From Enterobacter ludwigii (lineage in GTDB: Bacteria; Pseudomonadota; Gammaproteobacteria; Enterobacterales; Enterobacteriaceae): 64,000 bases of DNA. The position numbers and the translations under genes were made by a program. The stretch spans positions 3,534,001 to 3,598,000 of the forward strand of contig CP083824.1 of NCBI GenBank assembly GCA_023023105.1. The letters are read 5' to 3'. This document shows, in pieces, positions 18,515 to 27,952 of this stretch (position 1 is its first letter; every line of letters starts with the position of its first letter). The notes beneath the pieces were generated by a model. It made no database searches. It was given only the letters and a program-made list of their open reading frames with translations, and was not told the origin of the DNA.

Positions 18515-20071
18515 ATGGCTAGCGAAAATGACAAAAATCATAGAGTTAGGGTCGCGCAGTACTTGAGGATGTCTACCGACCATCAGCAATATTCTTTACA
18601 TAATCAGTCCGAATATATCAAAGATTATGCTGAAAAGAACAATATGGAAATCGCTTATACCTACGATGATGCAGGTAAGAGCGGAGTCAGTATCGTAGGC
18701 AGGCATTCTTTGCAGCAGTTACTTAGCGATGTAGAACAAAAGAAAATAGATATACAGGCTGTATTATTTTATGATGTGAGCCGTTTTGGTCGTTTTCAAA
18801 ATAGTGATGAAGCGGCATATTATTCCTTTCTATTTGAGAGAAATGGTGTAGATCTTATATATTGTTCCGAACCTATACCCACTAAAGATTTCCCTTTAGA
18901 GTCCTCTGTTATACTGAATATAAAAAGATCTAGTGCTGCATATCACAGCAGGAATTTATCTGAAAAGGTATTTATAGGGCAAGTAAATTTAATAAAGCTT
19001 GGTTATCATCAAGGCGGTATGGCTGGTTATGGGCTGAGACGTCTTTTAGTAGACGAAAATGGCATAGCTAAAGAAATATTGAGTTTCCGCAAAAGAAAGA
19101 GTATTCAAACAGATAGGGTAATATTAATTCCGGGACCAAAAAATGAAATAAAAATTGTAAATAGAATATATGATCTCTTTATAGATAATAACGTCCCAGA
19201 ATTCATTATTGCTGAGAGATTAAATGAACAGAACATACCTGCAGAAAATGGAACATTATGGACTCGTGCAAAAATACATCAAATTTTGACAAATGAAAAA
19301 TATATTGGAAACAACATATATAACAAAACCTCATCTAAATTAAAAAGTAGGCTTGTAAAAAACCCCAAACATGAATGGGTTAGATGTGACAAGGCATATA
19401 AACCTATTATTTCAAAGAAAAAATACAATAAAGCTCAAGAAATAATTCAGCTCCGATCCATTCATTTGACTAATGAAGATCTATTAGAAAAACTAAAACA
19501 AAAATTAGAATCTAATGGAAAACTATCAGGCTTTATCATTGATGAAGATGATACAGGCCCTTCATCTTCTGTTTATAGAACCCGATTTGGTGGTCTTTTA
19601 AGAGCATATACTTTGATTGGTTATAAGCCAGAACATGATTACAGCTATCTCAAAATAAATGAAGCACTAAGATCATTTTACTCAGAGATAATTGAGGATT
19701 TTAAGGGTGAAATTTTAAAAAGTAACTGTCATATAGACGAGTATAAATATGCCCCAATGCTTTACATCAATGATGAGTTTTTAATTTCCGTCCTTGTTAC
19801 TAAATGCATACATATGAAATCAGGTAAACTTAGATGGAAAGTCCGGTTTGATAACTCACAGAAAGCAGACATAACAATTGTTATACGAATGAATTCACAA
19901 AATATTTCACCTCTTGATTTTTATATCATACCAAAGATTGAAAACGAATATAATAAAATGTGCATGACGGAAACAAACAACATTCGATTAGATCTCTATA
20001 GATTTGATAATCTTGATAAACTTCTACAAATTATTACTCGCATGAAAGTGAGGGAACTATATGCTGCCTGA
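18515..20071 (+). CDS. large serine recombinase
   Basis: This 518-residue protein has an N-terminal resolvase domain (residues 12-155) with the catalytic-serine context QYLRMSTDHQQ and the DVSRFGR motif. A Recombinase domain follows (about 175-290: GYG, IYDLFI, ERLNEQNIP, ILTNEKYIGN). No Zn-ribbon pair CxxC is obvious. The C-terminal 200 residues are divergent. The gene is AT-rich. It overlaps the next gene by 11 nt and forms a three-gene unit with two ParB-like genes. The family inverts or integrates DNA, but the target site here is unknown. Confidence 0.88.
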   Translation: MASENDKNHRVRVAQYLRMSTDHQQYSLHNQSEYIKDYAEKNNMEIAYTYDDAGKSGVSIVGRHSLQQLLSDVEQKKIDIQAVLFYDVSRFGRFQNSDEAAYYSFLFERNGVDLIYCSEPIPTKDFPLESSVILNIKRSSAAYHSRNLSEKVFIGQVNLIKLGYHQGGMAGYGLRRLLVDENGIAKEILSFRKRKSIQTDRVILIPGPKNEIKIVNRIYDLFIDNNVPEFIIAERLNEQNIPAENGTLWTRAKIHQILTNEKYIGNNIYNKTSSKLKSRLVKNPKHEWVRCDKAYKPIISKKKYNKAQEIIQLRSIHLTNEDLLEKLKQKLESNGKLSGFIIDEDDTGPSSSVYRTRFGGLLRAYTLIGYKPEHDYSYLKINEALRSFYSEIIEDFKGEILKSNCHIDEYKYAPMLYINDEFLISVLVTKCIHMKSGKLRWKVRFDNSQKADITIVIRMNSQNISPLDFYIIPKIENEYNKMCMTETNNIRLDLYRFDNLDKLLQIITRMKVRELYAA

Positions 20072-20957
20072 AAAAAATGAATTCCCAATAATTCAAATTG
20101 AGATTGCAAAAATAAAATTTCTTAACCCACGAACAAGAAATAAGGTAGTGCATGAAGAAATAAAGGAAAGCATAAAAAAAAGAGGATTAAGCAAGCCTAT
20201 AAGCGTAAGAGCTATTGATGAAGGCGATTTCAAATATGCTTTAATTTGTGGTCAAGGGAGAATAGAGGCTCTCGTTGCATTAGGTGAAACTATTATTCCA
20301 GCAATTATAAGAGATGTATCAGAAGAAGATGCTTACGTTATGAGTTTAGTTGAAAACATTGCAAGGAGAAGACCACGTTCTAATGAGTTATTACAGGTGA
20401 TTAAAGACATGAAAATCAGAGGACTTTCAGACTCCGAAATAAGTGAGATTACTGGATATTCATCGAACTGGGTGAGCAGTATTAATATGCTACTTGATAA
20501 GGGAGAGCATAAACTTCTCTCAGCAGTCGAACGGGGTAATTTGCCTCTGTATCTCGCAGTGCAATTTGCAAGATGTGAAACTGAGGAAGCACAAGATATT
20601 CTTACCGAAGCATATGATAAAAAATTAATAAAAAGTCGGGACATTATAAAGATAAAACACATTCTAAATCAAAGAACAGTTGGGAATAAAGGTGCAAAAG
20701 CAGCCGGATTTTATTATCACAAACCATCAAAAAGGATGACTGCAGAGGAGTTGATTGAGCTTTATGAAAATAGTATCGCTGAACATAAATCTGTTTATAA
20801 CAACTCAAAATTCATAAAAACCAACCTACTAATAGTAAATGAGATTTTTAACATCATAATGATGAATAAAAGCTTTCAACATATACTTGAACAAGAGAAT
20901 CTTTCAGAACTACCATCTCAGATATTAACCCCAGTAAACAAAGAGGTATTAAAATGA
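20061..20957 (+). CDS. ParB/RepB-like protein 1 of a recombinase-linked module
   Basis: This 298-residue protein has an N-terminal ParB-like domain (about 8-95) with ALICGQGRIEALVALGE, matching ParB box I, and SLVENIARRRPRSNE, matching box II. A helix-turn-helix region follows (LSDSEISEITGYSSNWVSSI, about 120-140). The C-terminus resembles RepB-type partition proteins. It overlaps the upstream recombinase gene by 11 nt and the next ParB-like gene by 4 nt (ATGA). No ParA is present nearby, so classic partition is unlikely, and a role in controlling recombination is inference. Confidence 0.82.
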   Translation: MLPEKNEFPIIQIEIAKIKFLNPRTRNKVVHEEIKESIKKRGLSKPISVRAIDEGDFKYALICGQGRIEALVALGETIIPAIIRDVSEEDAYVMSLVENIARRRPRSNELLQVIKDMKIRGLSDSEISEITGYSSNWVSSINMLLDKGEHKLLSAVERGNLPLYLAVQFARCETEEAQDILTEAYDKKLIKSRDIIKIKHILNQRTVGNKGAKAAGFYYHKPSKRMTAEELIELYENSIAEHKSVYNNSKFIKTNLLIVNEIFNIIMMNKSFQHILEQENLSELPSQILTPVNKEVLK

Positions 20958-21850
20958 TTCAGATACGTTTTGGCGATAATTTTATTTACCTGGAAACTAA
21001 TAAGTTAATTCCATCTAAGGAATTATTAGAAAACGTAAAGCGAAGCCATAAATATCATCAAATAGTTACCTCTATCGAAAGCTTAGGTATTATTGAACCA
21101 ATAATAGTATTCTATGACAAAGATAAAGATGTCACTAAGATACTTGATGGCCATTTAAGGGTTGAGGCTTTAAAAGACTTAGGTATAGAAAAAGCTCCAT
21201 GTATACTTTCGAGCATAGATGATGCTTTCACTCCTAACAAACAAGTGAATCATATAAATGTAGTTGAAGAACATAGAATGATAATTAAGTCTCTGGCAAA
21301 AGTATCAATTGAAAAACTTAGTGCTGCTTTGGGCATATCTGTTGATGCCATAAAAGATAAAGCGAATGTGATGAACGGCATAGATCCAAGTATAATTGCG
21401 AAACTTTCTGATAAACCTATACCTAAGGCTACATTTGACGTTTTGAGGAAAATGAAGCCAATTCGCCAAATTGAAGCAGTCGGTACAATGATTAATTTTG
21501 ATAATTATAGTAAAAAATTTGCAATGAGCATCTTGGATGCAACACCGGCATCGATGATAGTAAATAAAGGGAAAAACACTCCCTATAAAAAGGACATAAA
21601 AAAAACCATACTTCGTCTGGAACAAGAAATGGCAACAACTTCGGAAGAAACGAAAAAGCTTCAAACCGAGTATGGTTCAGATATGTTGAAATTCGTTATA
21701 ATCCAGTCATATATTAATAAATTACTTGGCAATTCTAAAGTTCTTCATTGGTTCTTAGAAAACGAGGTTGATTATCTTAATGAGTTAAAAAGAATTTCTA
21801 GAATAAATTCTTTGGATGATAAGACTCTTACTGAAAACAGCAAGTCATAG
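20954..21850 (+). CDS. ParB/RepB-like protein 2 of a recombinase-linked module
   Basis: This 298-residue protein is also ParB-like. Its N-terminal domain shows KILDGHLRVEALKDLGI (box I-like) near residue 62. A short helix-turn-helix (IEKLSAALGISVDAIKDKA) follows near 116, then a helical C-terminus. It is shorter in the ParB core than protein 1 and lacks the clear box II. The ATGA overlap with the previous gene implies translational coupling. The three-gene order recombinase, ParB-like, ParB-like is a recurring accessory unit as far as I recall, with no defined function. Confidence 0.78.
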   Translation: MIQIRFGDNFIYLETNKLIPSKELLENVKRSHKYHQIVTSIESLGIIEPIIVFYDKDKDVTKILDGHLRVEALKDLGIEKAPCILSSIDDAFTPNKQVNHINVVEEHRMIIKSLAKVSIEKLSAALGISVDAIKDKANVMNGIDPSIIAKLSDKPIPKATFDVLRKMKPIRQIEAVGTMINFDNYSKKFAMSILDATPASMIVNKGKNTPYKKDIKKTILRLEQEMATTSEETKKLQTEYGSDMLKFVIIQSYINKLLGNSKVLHWFLENEVDYLNELKRISRINSLDDKTLTENSKS

Positions 21851-23585
21851 TCATGGTTTTATATAGCCTAAATAAACCAAGAAGTATACTTACACAACGA
21901 CCTTCACGCCGAAGAAGCTGTCAGATACGCCAGCAACCAAAGCATTACGTTTAAGTGTCAGTCATTGATACGAAGGGATAACTGCGTATCAGCAGCCGGA
22001 CATTGAGTCGAATAAAGGCTGGTAGAGAGGGACAGTTCTGTGTCACCGGGAGATTCGTCAGAAACATCAGCGGCAGAACAGATGAACCAGCAATTGGTAG
22101 TGCACAGAAAACTCTCCAGTATTTAATTATTCAACTTAACACTAAAAAAAATCACATATTTAATATCATAATTTTTCTTTGGTCTACGTATGCGAGAGTT
22201 ATTGTGGCTTTAACCGGGTATTAGGAGTCGTTTCAGATAAAAGATGTTCTTCGATTCGACTGGACTTGGTAATAGCAATAAGTAATCGTTAATATTGAAG
22301 GACGAAAGGCTACTTCAAAACAAAGTAACCTTTCCAATATTCCCATCTATGGGACAAGTGGTACATTAACTGCACATAGTGCAGGATACATATGACATAA
22401 AACTTTTTATTTATGGCATACATTATAAATAACTTGTATTTTATGAATGTCAATAGGTTCTTGTTTAATACTTTTAAAATAATTAATTGATTGTTTTTAT
22501 TATAGCTTCGCTTGTACAAGCGAAGATCCTATTGTTCTTGAATGAATAATGCCAATTATAAGAGAAGCAAGGGCTAACTCTGCGAAGCCGCTGCGCTTGC
22601 TTCTCCGGTTTCCCCTTGCTTTTCTTCCCTTCGGTTAGAAAAGAAAAACCTGGTCTTTCTCTTTCAATGTCTGCACATTTACTACAACAGATTAGACAAT
22701 CGCAACTATTTATTTTATATGGAAAACTAGTGCTTAAATTGCAGCTCTCATTTTTATCAATCATTTTGCATAAGATAAATTTAAGTTTATATACCAAGGC
22801 ATCCCGTTAGTTTTTACACGTAGGTAAACTAATAGTCAAAATCGAACTTTGAATTGTAGATTCTTTTAATTTAACTCTATCCATCCGGTTAGAGGTAAAG
22901 GGAGGTTCATTTCAAGATATCATTGAACACAGTTCCAGATTAATATTATCAAAGAATTGAAAAAGATAATTATTATTGCAATCCGTTAATGAGTCCACTT
23001 CAATTTTCCGTTCTTCTTACAGCGTTCTGAACAGTTAAACATATGATAGCTATTTAAAACCTTCGGTAATCTTATCCAATACGGACTTGTCTGGTTTGAT
23101 AATTACCAGAATCACACTATGCTCTTCAGTCTAATTTGTCAGTGATAAGGAGATCCGACCTATCGAACTTGCGTCATTTCCTAAATTTAGTGATTATAAA
23201 TGTGGTTATCTATGGTCTTGTTGTGAAGATGTAGGCTGGAATTATCATGACGAACTGCAGCCTACATAAGCCGACAGTACGGCTTTGATCGAATCATTAA
23301 CTCTTTTATCATCTCAGGAACTGTGCAGACATTCCAGTTCAATTTTATAACGTTCAGTAAAAATTTAAAAAGGTGACAGCCCATGATCTCAATTGCAGAC
23401 AATCAACCGTCTTTGATGATCATGGGTATATAAGTTTAAAAAGATGTCTTCATCTCATGTGATTAAAATATATAACAACACTAATTTAAAAATCGATTCT
23501 TAACTCTTCCAAAATATCACCCTTTATATTTCATTAAATTAATATCATAACTACACATACTAATTAGATAGTGTGTTAATTAAAT
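21851..23585. other. 1.7-kb AT-rich gap with no supportable gene
   Basis: I see no open frame with a convincing ribosome site and codon pattern here. A less AT-rich patch at about 21890-22120 looks like decayed foreign DNA. A nested inverted repeat (AATATTG / CAATATT at 22291 and 22335, with an inner arm pair AAAGGCTACTT / AAGTAACCTTT) forms a long hairpin. CCCATGATC / GATCATGGG near 23380-23426 forms another. Confidence 0.6.
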
Positions 23586-25712
23586 TCATCTAACTGACTC
23601 AATGATCTTTTGTTCTATAACTCGCCCACCTTGCTTTCCAGACAAAGGACCAATTAGTACTTTAAAGTCGGCATAGTCATCTGCCTCAGGCCTATGCTCT
23701 ATAATAACAATTGCATTGAATAATTTAGATTTTTGATATATAAAATTCAGCACCTTCGAAGCCGTCTCAGAATCAAGTCCAGCGACAGGTTCATCAATAA
23801 ACAATATTTTGTTTGTTTTTCTGGACTTAGATAGTATTTCACATAATTTTATTCTACGCATTTCACCACCTGACAGGGACTGCGTTTTTCTATTAAGTTT
23901 CAAATGTGATATTCCAAGATAATGGATAGTTTCAAGAATAGTATTAATCTTAGTGTTATTAAAAAAAGAGCTTAACTCTTTCAACTCAGTATCATATACA
24001 TCTATTATATTCATACCATTAATCTGAGACTTTACTTCATCTATATTGTGGTCAAACAGTTTACCCTCACATTTATGACATGATATGTAGATATCCTTTT
24101 CAAAACCCCTTTCATATTTTATCACGCCCTTACCTTCACAAACTTTACATCCACCAAGTTTGTTTGGAAGGAAATACTCTATATCTAATTTTGTTATATC
24201 GGAGAAAAATTCTGCAATTAATTTATTCAAATCCGTGATAGTTGCGACAGTAGAACGTCCTGTATATGATGACAATTTTTGGCTTATATAAATCGAATCG
24301 GTAAGACTACAAATAGCTTTAGCTAAAGATGATTTCCCCGATCCGGAGATTCCAGAAAAAACAGTAACACACTCTTTAGGGATACGTATATTTTGATTAA
24401 TAATGTTATTTTTATTAAGCCCTTCAAAATAATAGTAATCAGATATATTATTTTTGGGATTGAGGTTCCTTTGCGGCTGAATTTTTTCTTTTTCACAAAT
24501 TTCCCCACCAGAAGAACCAGCGTATTTACCAACATGGATTTGCTGATCAGCAAGATCTATGAAATACTGCGAGTGCTCTACTAAAATAACTGTGTTTTTT
24601 TCTGATAATTTTTTTAGCTTTTGAAAGATAACTTCAAAATCGACAGGGTTAATTTGGGATGATATTTCATCGATAACAATCAGAATACCTGTTGTATTAG
24701 ATGTTAAAAGCCTGCTGAAAATAAGTTTTTGTATTTCCCCCCCAGAAAGACTGGGAATTGAACGAGACAAATTTAAATATCCCAATCCCATATTATTTAT
24801 TGAGGACAACACTCTAATTAATACTGAGTCACCTATAGTTTTTTTCAGGGTATTACATAATTCAGATATAGGAGATAGTAAAAATTCATCAAATGTAAAT
24901 CCTAAAACATCAAGTTGGGCTGTTTCTTGGTTAATTCTGCTTCCATTACAAAATGAGCAATTTTCTTCCTTTTTATACTTTGAATTGTTTTGGCTCCGTC
25001 CTATATTCGAATTAGCAAAAGACATTACGCCTTTATAAAAAGCTCTTCTTTGCTTCGTTTTTCCTTTGTGTTTAAATCTAAAAGATAATTTCTCAGCGCT
25101 TTCTCCATATAGTATTAGGTTTTTCTTTTCAAGTGATAGTGAATCAAAAGTATCATCTACTTTTATATTATTTTTATCACAATAGACCATAAGTAATTGG
25201 TGATAATAATCAGATAACTCACCAGTCCGCCAACATAAAAATGGTTTTTGATCTAGTCTACATTTTTCATTAATTAATTCAGATTCATCCACACTAACTA
25301 TCTCGCCAAGGCCTAAGCAGTGTGGACATTCATTTCTATAATTGTTTATTTTTAATTTATCATAATTAGGTACTGCTACGTTTCTTTTGATTTTTAAAGA
25401 TGACAAAGCTTGAGCTATATTCAGATATGAATATATAGTTGAACGAGGGTTGTTATTTGTGTTTCTTTGTGGTATCGCAACAGCGGGAATTAACCCACTG
25501 AAATTTGCAACTTTATAATCACTTTCATTCAAATAACCGTTTTCTACAGCATCAAACTCATCTTTGCATAATTGATAAATTGATGAAAATGCTAAAGAAC
25601 TTTTTCCTGCGCCCGAACGGCCATAAATAGCGGTTATTGTATTAAATGGTATAGTAACATCTAAATTTTTTAAATTATGGGTGGCTATTCCCTCAAAAAT
25701 GATCTTATTCAT
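23586..25712 (-). CDS. UvrA-like ABC ATPase, short DrrC-type
   Basis: This 708-residue protein has two ABC modules like UvrA. The first has Walker A GRSGAGKSS near residue 31 and signature SLSGGEIQKL. The second has Walker A SGISGSGKSS near 470 and signature SLSGGEMRRI with Walker B LFIDEPVAGLD. Zinc-type Cys pairs occur (CPHC, CSFC, CKVC, CHKC). At about 700 residues it is much shorter than UvrA (about 940), consistent with loss of the UvrB-binding region, as in DrrC-type self-resistance proteins. ATG 25712 overlaps the preceding stop by 8 nt (ATGAATAA). It is the last gene of the candidate peptide operon. I infer self-immunity against a DNA-directed product. Confidence 0.85.
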   Translation of the reverse strand: MNKIIFEGIATHNLKNLDVTIPFNTITAIYGRSGAGKSSLAFSSIYQLCKDEFDAVENGYLNESDYKVANFSGLIPAVAIPQRNTNNNPRSTIYSYLNIAQALSSLKIKRNVAVPNYDKLKINNYRNECPHCLGLGEIVSVDESELINEKCRLDQKPFLCWRTGELSDYYHQLLMVYCDKNNIKVDDTFDSLSLEKKNLILYGESAEKLSFRFKHKGKTKQRRAFYKGVMSFANSNIGRSQNNSKYKKEENCSFCNGSRINQETAQLDVLGFTFDEFLLSPISELCNTLKKTIGDSVLIRVLSSINNMGLGYLNLSRSIPSLSGGEIQKLIFSRLLTSNTTGILIVIDEISSQINPVDFEVIFQKLKKLSEKNTVILVEHSQYFIDLADQQIHVGKYAGSSGGEICEKEKIQPQRNLNPKNNISDYYYFEGLNKNNIINQNIRIPKECVTVFSGISGSGKSSLAKAICSLTDSIYISQKLSSYTGRSTVATITDLNKLIAEFFSDITKLDIEYFLPNKLGGCKVCEGKGVIKYERGFEKDIYISCHKCEGKLFDHNIDEVKSQINGMNIIDVYDTELKELSSFFNNTKINTILETIHYLGISHLKLNRKTQSLSGGEMRRIKLCEILSKSRKTNKILFIDEPVAGLDSETASKVLNFIYQKSKLFNAIVIIEHRPEADDYADFKVLIGPLSGKQGGRVIEQKIIESVR

Positions 25713-26805
25713 ACTTTCCTCTACACCAATCACATTCAGGATCACGTGGAACATCTTGGACGTTAAAAGATAAACTTCTAAGACTAAATTCGACTCTTTT
25801 ATTTTCTTGTTGCAAGTGATCTACTTTCCCGGCAAGTAATTTTATAGCGTCCAAGCTTGCAAGGCTTGCAGCCAGACCTGATAGTGGTGAAAATGAACCT
25901 AATTTTCGTTTTACCCGGTGCAATTTCTTCACATTAACAAGGTCTTTGCTATTTATTTTTCCTAAAAATAGGTTAAAACAATTAAAGCATGCTGACTTAA
26001 ATGGAATAATTGTCTGACCGATAAGGGTTTGATGAAGATTATATCCCCCGCCAACTATATGTGGGATATTATGAATCATACTAAAGAGGGCGATTATTTT
26101 ACTGGTGTAATCCACATTAGGTTCATCAGCGCAGTTTATTATCAAATCTATATCAGAGGGTAGAATATTTCTTTTAAAAAAATCATCATCGATAATGTCA
26201 TTGATAATGTCAATCTTAATATCTGGAGATATCTTTTTCAAAGAGTTGAGTAACGCTATATTTTTATCAGAGTTAATTTCATCCTCGAAATAAAACTGAC
26301 GATGTAAATTACTTATATCTACATTATCGTGATCTACAAATATTATCGAACCAACATTGCAATGAGCAAGATACGTTGCCACATTACTACCGACTGCTCC
26401 AATACCTACAATCATTACTTTTGATTTTTTAAGATTAATTATACATTCTAAAACCTCACTGGTGGTATGACAGTAGTCTTCAAATGTATTGATCATTCTA
26501 TATTGTTCAGTGACAAGCTCTGCAGGGTATTGGCAATCTTGATCGATAATTATATTGTTTTCATTCAAAAACAAAGCTAATTTTTCAAGTTGTTGAATAT
26601 CGATTCCTGAATAATTTGCTACAATTTCTTGAAGAGAAGTTTGCCCATCAAACATCTTTAAGAGTTCAACTATATTTGGAAAGTTGATTTTTATTTTTAT
26701 ACTTTCTCTAATATTGGATTTAAAAAACTCTACAGTATCATCATTTACGACGATACCAATACTTTGTCGCAGTCTAAAATTATTCATTACAGATTTTGCA
26801 TCCAC
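25705..26805 (-). CDS. ThiF/E1-like adenylating enzyme with PqqD-like N-terminus (E1-B)
   Basis: This 366-residue protein has an N-terminal PqqD/RRE-like winged helix (about 45-90: LLKMFDGQTSLQEIVANY, then LALFLNENNII) followed by a ThiF/MoeB E1 domain. The nucleotide site is canonical: VGIGAVGSNVA near 135, VDHDNVDISNLHRQ near 158, a Lys in NSDKN and the Asp of NCADEP. Cys pairs CFNC and CDWC form the usual structural zinc site. It should adenylate a carboxylate, as MccB does in microcin C. The start may be ATG 26805 or ATG 26787; the latter gives the same 8-nt ATGAATAA overlap seen at the next junction. Confidence 0.85.
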   Translation of the reverse strand: MDAKSVMNNFRLRQSIGIVVNDDTVEFFKSNIRESIKIKINFPNIVELLKMFDGQTSLQEIVANYSGIDIQQLEKLALFLNENNIIIDQDCQYPAELVTEQYRMINTFEDYCHTTSEVLECIINLKKSKVMIVGIGAVGSNVATYLAHCNVGSIIFVDHDNVDISNLHRQFYFEDEINSDKNIALLNSLKKISPDIKIDIINDIIDDDFFKRNILPSDIDLIINCADEPNVDYTSKIIALFSMIHNIPHIVGGGYNLHQTLIGQTIIPFKSACFNCFNLFLGKINSKDLVNVKKLHRVKRKLGSFSPLSGLAASLASLDAIKLLAGKVDHLQQENKRVEFSLRSLSFNVQDVPRDPECDWCRGKYE

Positions 26806-27904
26806 TTTGTTTTACCAATTCAAAATTAGTCATTTTGCCTTCGTTTGGAAGGTATTCATACCGACTATTTACATATGAAAATGCTGAATCATCCAACAGG
26901 AAGTGAATTAATTTCATGCAACTTAGATTAGCTGAAAAACCATTCATCATTGCTAATCCACCAGGCCCTCCTGGAATATAATTATCATAGACAGATTTTG
27001 AAAGGTCCAGTTGAGGATTATTGACTATACTATATACAGGCTTCCATCCTTTTAATGCCTTTGAAAACGTATTTTGGGCACAATCTATACAGGGTGTATG
27101 TGGAGGGAATATTAATTCTCCTGAACTCATTAAGTGGGCGTCAAATCCACCTGATACATACAGCGGAATAGCTCTTGCTTGTGCATATCTACCAAGTTTT
27201 AAAGAAGTATGACCTATATAAGGCTCATCACAAGTATTAATAATCAGATCTGTATCATCAGAAATGATAGAGGATAGATTAGTAGTAGGTATAAGTTTTT
27301 CAAAATGTTTTGTTATTATTACTCGACTATCGATCCAACTCAAAAATTCTGACAGGACATCTACCTTTGGTTTTCCGATTTTCTTATAGTTATAATAACA
27401 ATGCCTTGCTGCATTTGACTTTGAAAGGGACTTATAATCAACCAAAACTATATTTTTAACACCTGCGCGGACAAGTATTTCTATAATTTTGGCTCCTACA
27501 GCTCCACACCCAAATAAAACAACCTTTTTGCTCTCCAAGATATGTTGAGTTTCTACACCAGGTCGTTCAAGGACAAAATCGTCCCAAAATGTAATTTGTC
27601 GTGAAAAACGAGGTTCAATATCGCAAATGTTATTTACATCATAAATAAAATGTTGATTTAGTAAAAAAGCAATTAGTTTATCGACATCTTTTGAGCGTAG
27701 GGACCCCATCTCAGTAACTATATCATTTATAGTTTTTATACCATCAAGGCTGGCAATAAATCGAGCGACATTTTTATTAGTTTTTATTTCTAATCTATCA
27801 CGCGTTGTCATCACATGAAATGTGAGTTTGACATTATCAGTATTATCTTCATTCGATATAAAAATATCCACAGTTTCTTTTATTTTATATTTTTTGGAGT
27901 CCAT
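26780..27904 (-). CDS. ThiF/E1-like protein with PqqD-like N-terminus and altered active site (E1-A)
   Basis: This 374-residue protein has the same layout as E1-B: a PqqD-like segment (about 45-90: FIASLDGIKTINDIVTEM, then LIAFLLNQHFI) and an E1 domain with FGCGAVGAKI. Structural Cys pairs CIDC and CKIC are present. The ATP-site motif is degraded: LVDYKSLSKSNAARH replaces the usual DxDxVxxSNLxRQ, though the later Lys and the Asp of TCDEP remain. This suggests a non-canonical or scaffold role, perhaps as partner of E1-B. It follows the small peptide gene by 48 nt, with a hairpin between. ATG 27904 is preceded by GGGAA. Confidence 0.82.
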   Translation of the reverse strand: MDSKKYKIKETVDIFISNEDNTDNVKLTFHVMTTRDRLEIKTNKNVARFIASLDGIKTINDIVTEMGSLRSKDVDKLIAFLLNQHFIYDVNNICDIEPRFSRQITFWDDFVLERPGVETQHILESKKVVLFGCGAVGAKIIEILVRAGVKNIVLVDYKSLSKSNAARHCYYNYKKIGKPKVDVLSEFLSWIDSRVIITKHFEKLIPTTNLSSIISDDTDLIINTCDEPYIGHTSLKLGRYAQARAIPLYVSGGFDAHLMSSGELIFPPHTPCIDCAQNTFSKALKGWKPVYSIVNNPQLDLSKSVYDNYIPGGPGGLAMMNGFSANLSCMKLIHFLLDDSAFSYVNSRYEYLPNEGKMTNFELVKQSGCKICNE

Positions 27905-27918
27905 TGTATATTCCCAAT

Positions 27919-27943
27919 AAAATCGCCCATCAAGGGCGATTTT
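27919..27943 (-). terminator. stem-loop between peptide gene and E1 genes (partial terminator)
   Basis: Perfect 10-bp arms AAAATCGCCC / GGGCGATTTT (27919-27928, 27934-27943) with a 5-nt loop lie 9 nt after the peptide stop and 14 nt before the E1-A start. On the minus strand the stem ends in TTTTATT. Such read-through terminators are common between RiPP precursor genes and their enzyme genes, raising precursor mRNA over enzyme mRNA. Confidence 0.82.
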
Positions 27944-27952
27944 GAATTTAGA

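Noticed and set aside
20061..21850. Plasmid partition (parAB) locus
   Set aside because: Both genes are ParB-like and no ParA ATPase is present; the tight linkage is to a serine recombinase instead.
22003..22797. Several short open frames on both strands in the 21.8-23.6 kb gap
   Set aside because: No ribosome sites, low-complexity composition, and no support from neighbours; treated as chance frames in AT-rich DNA.
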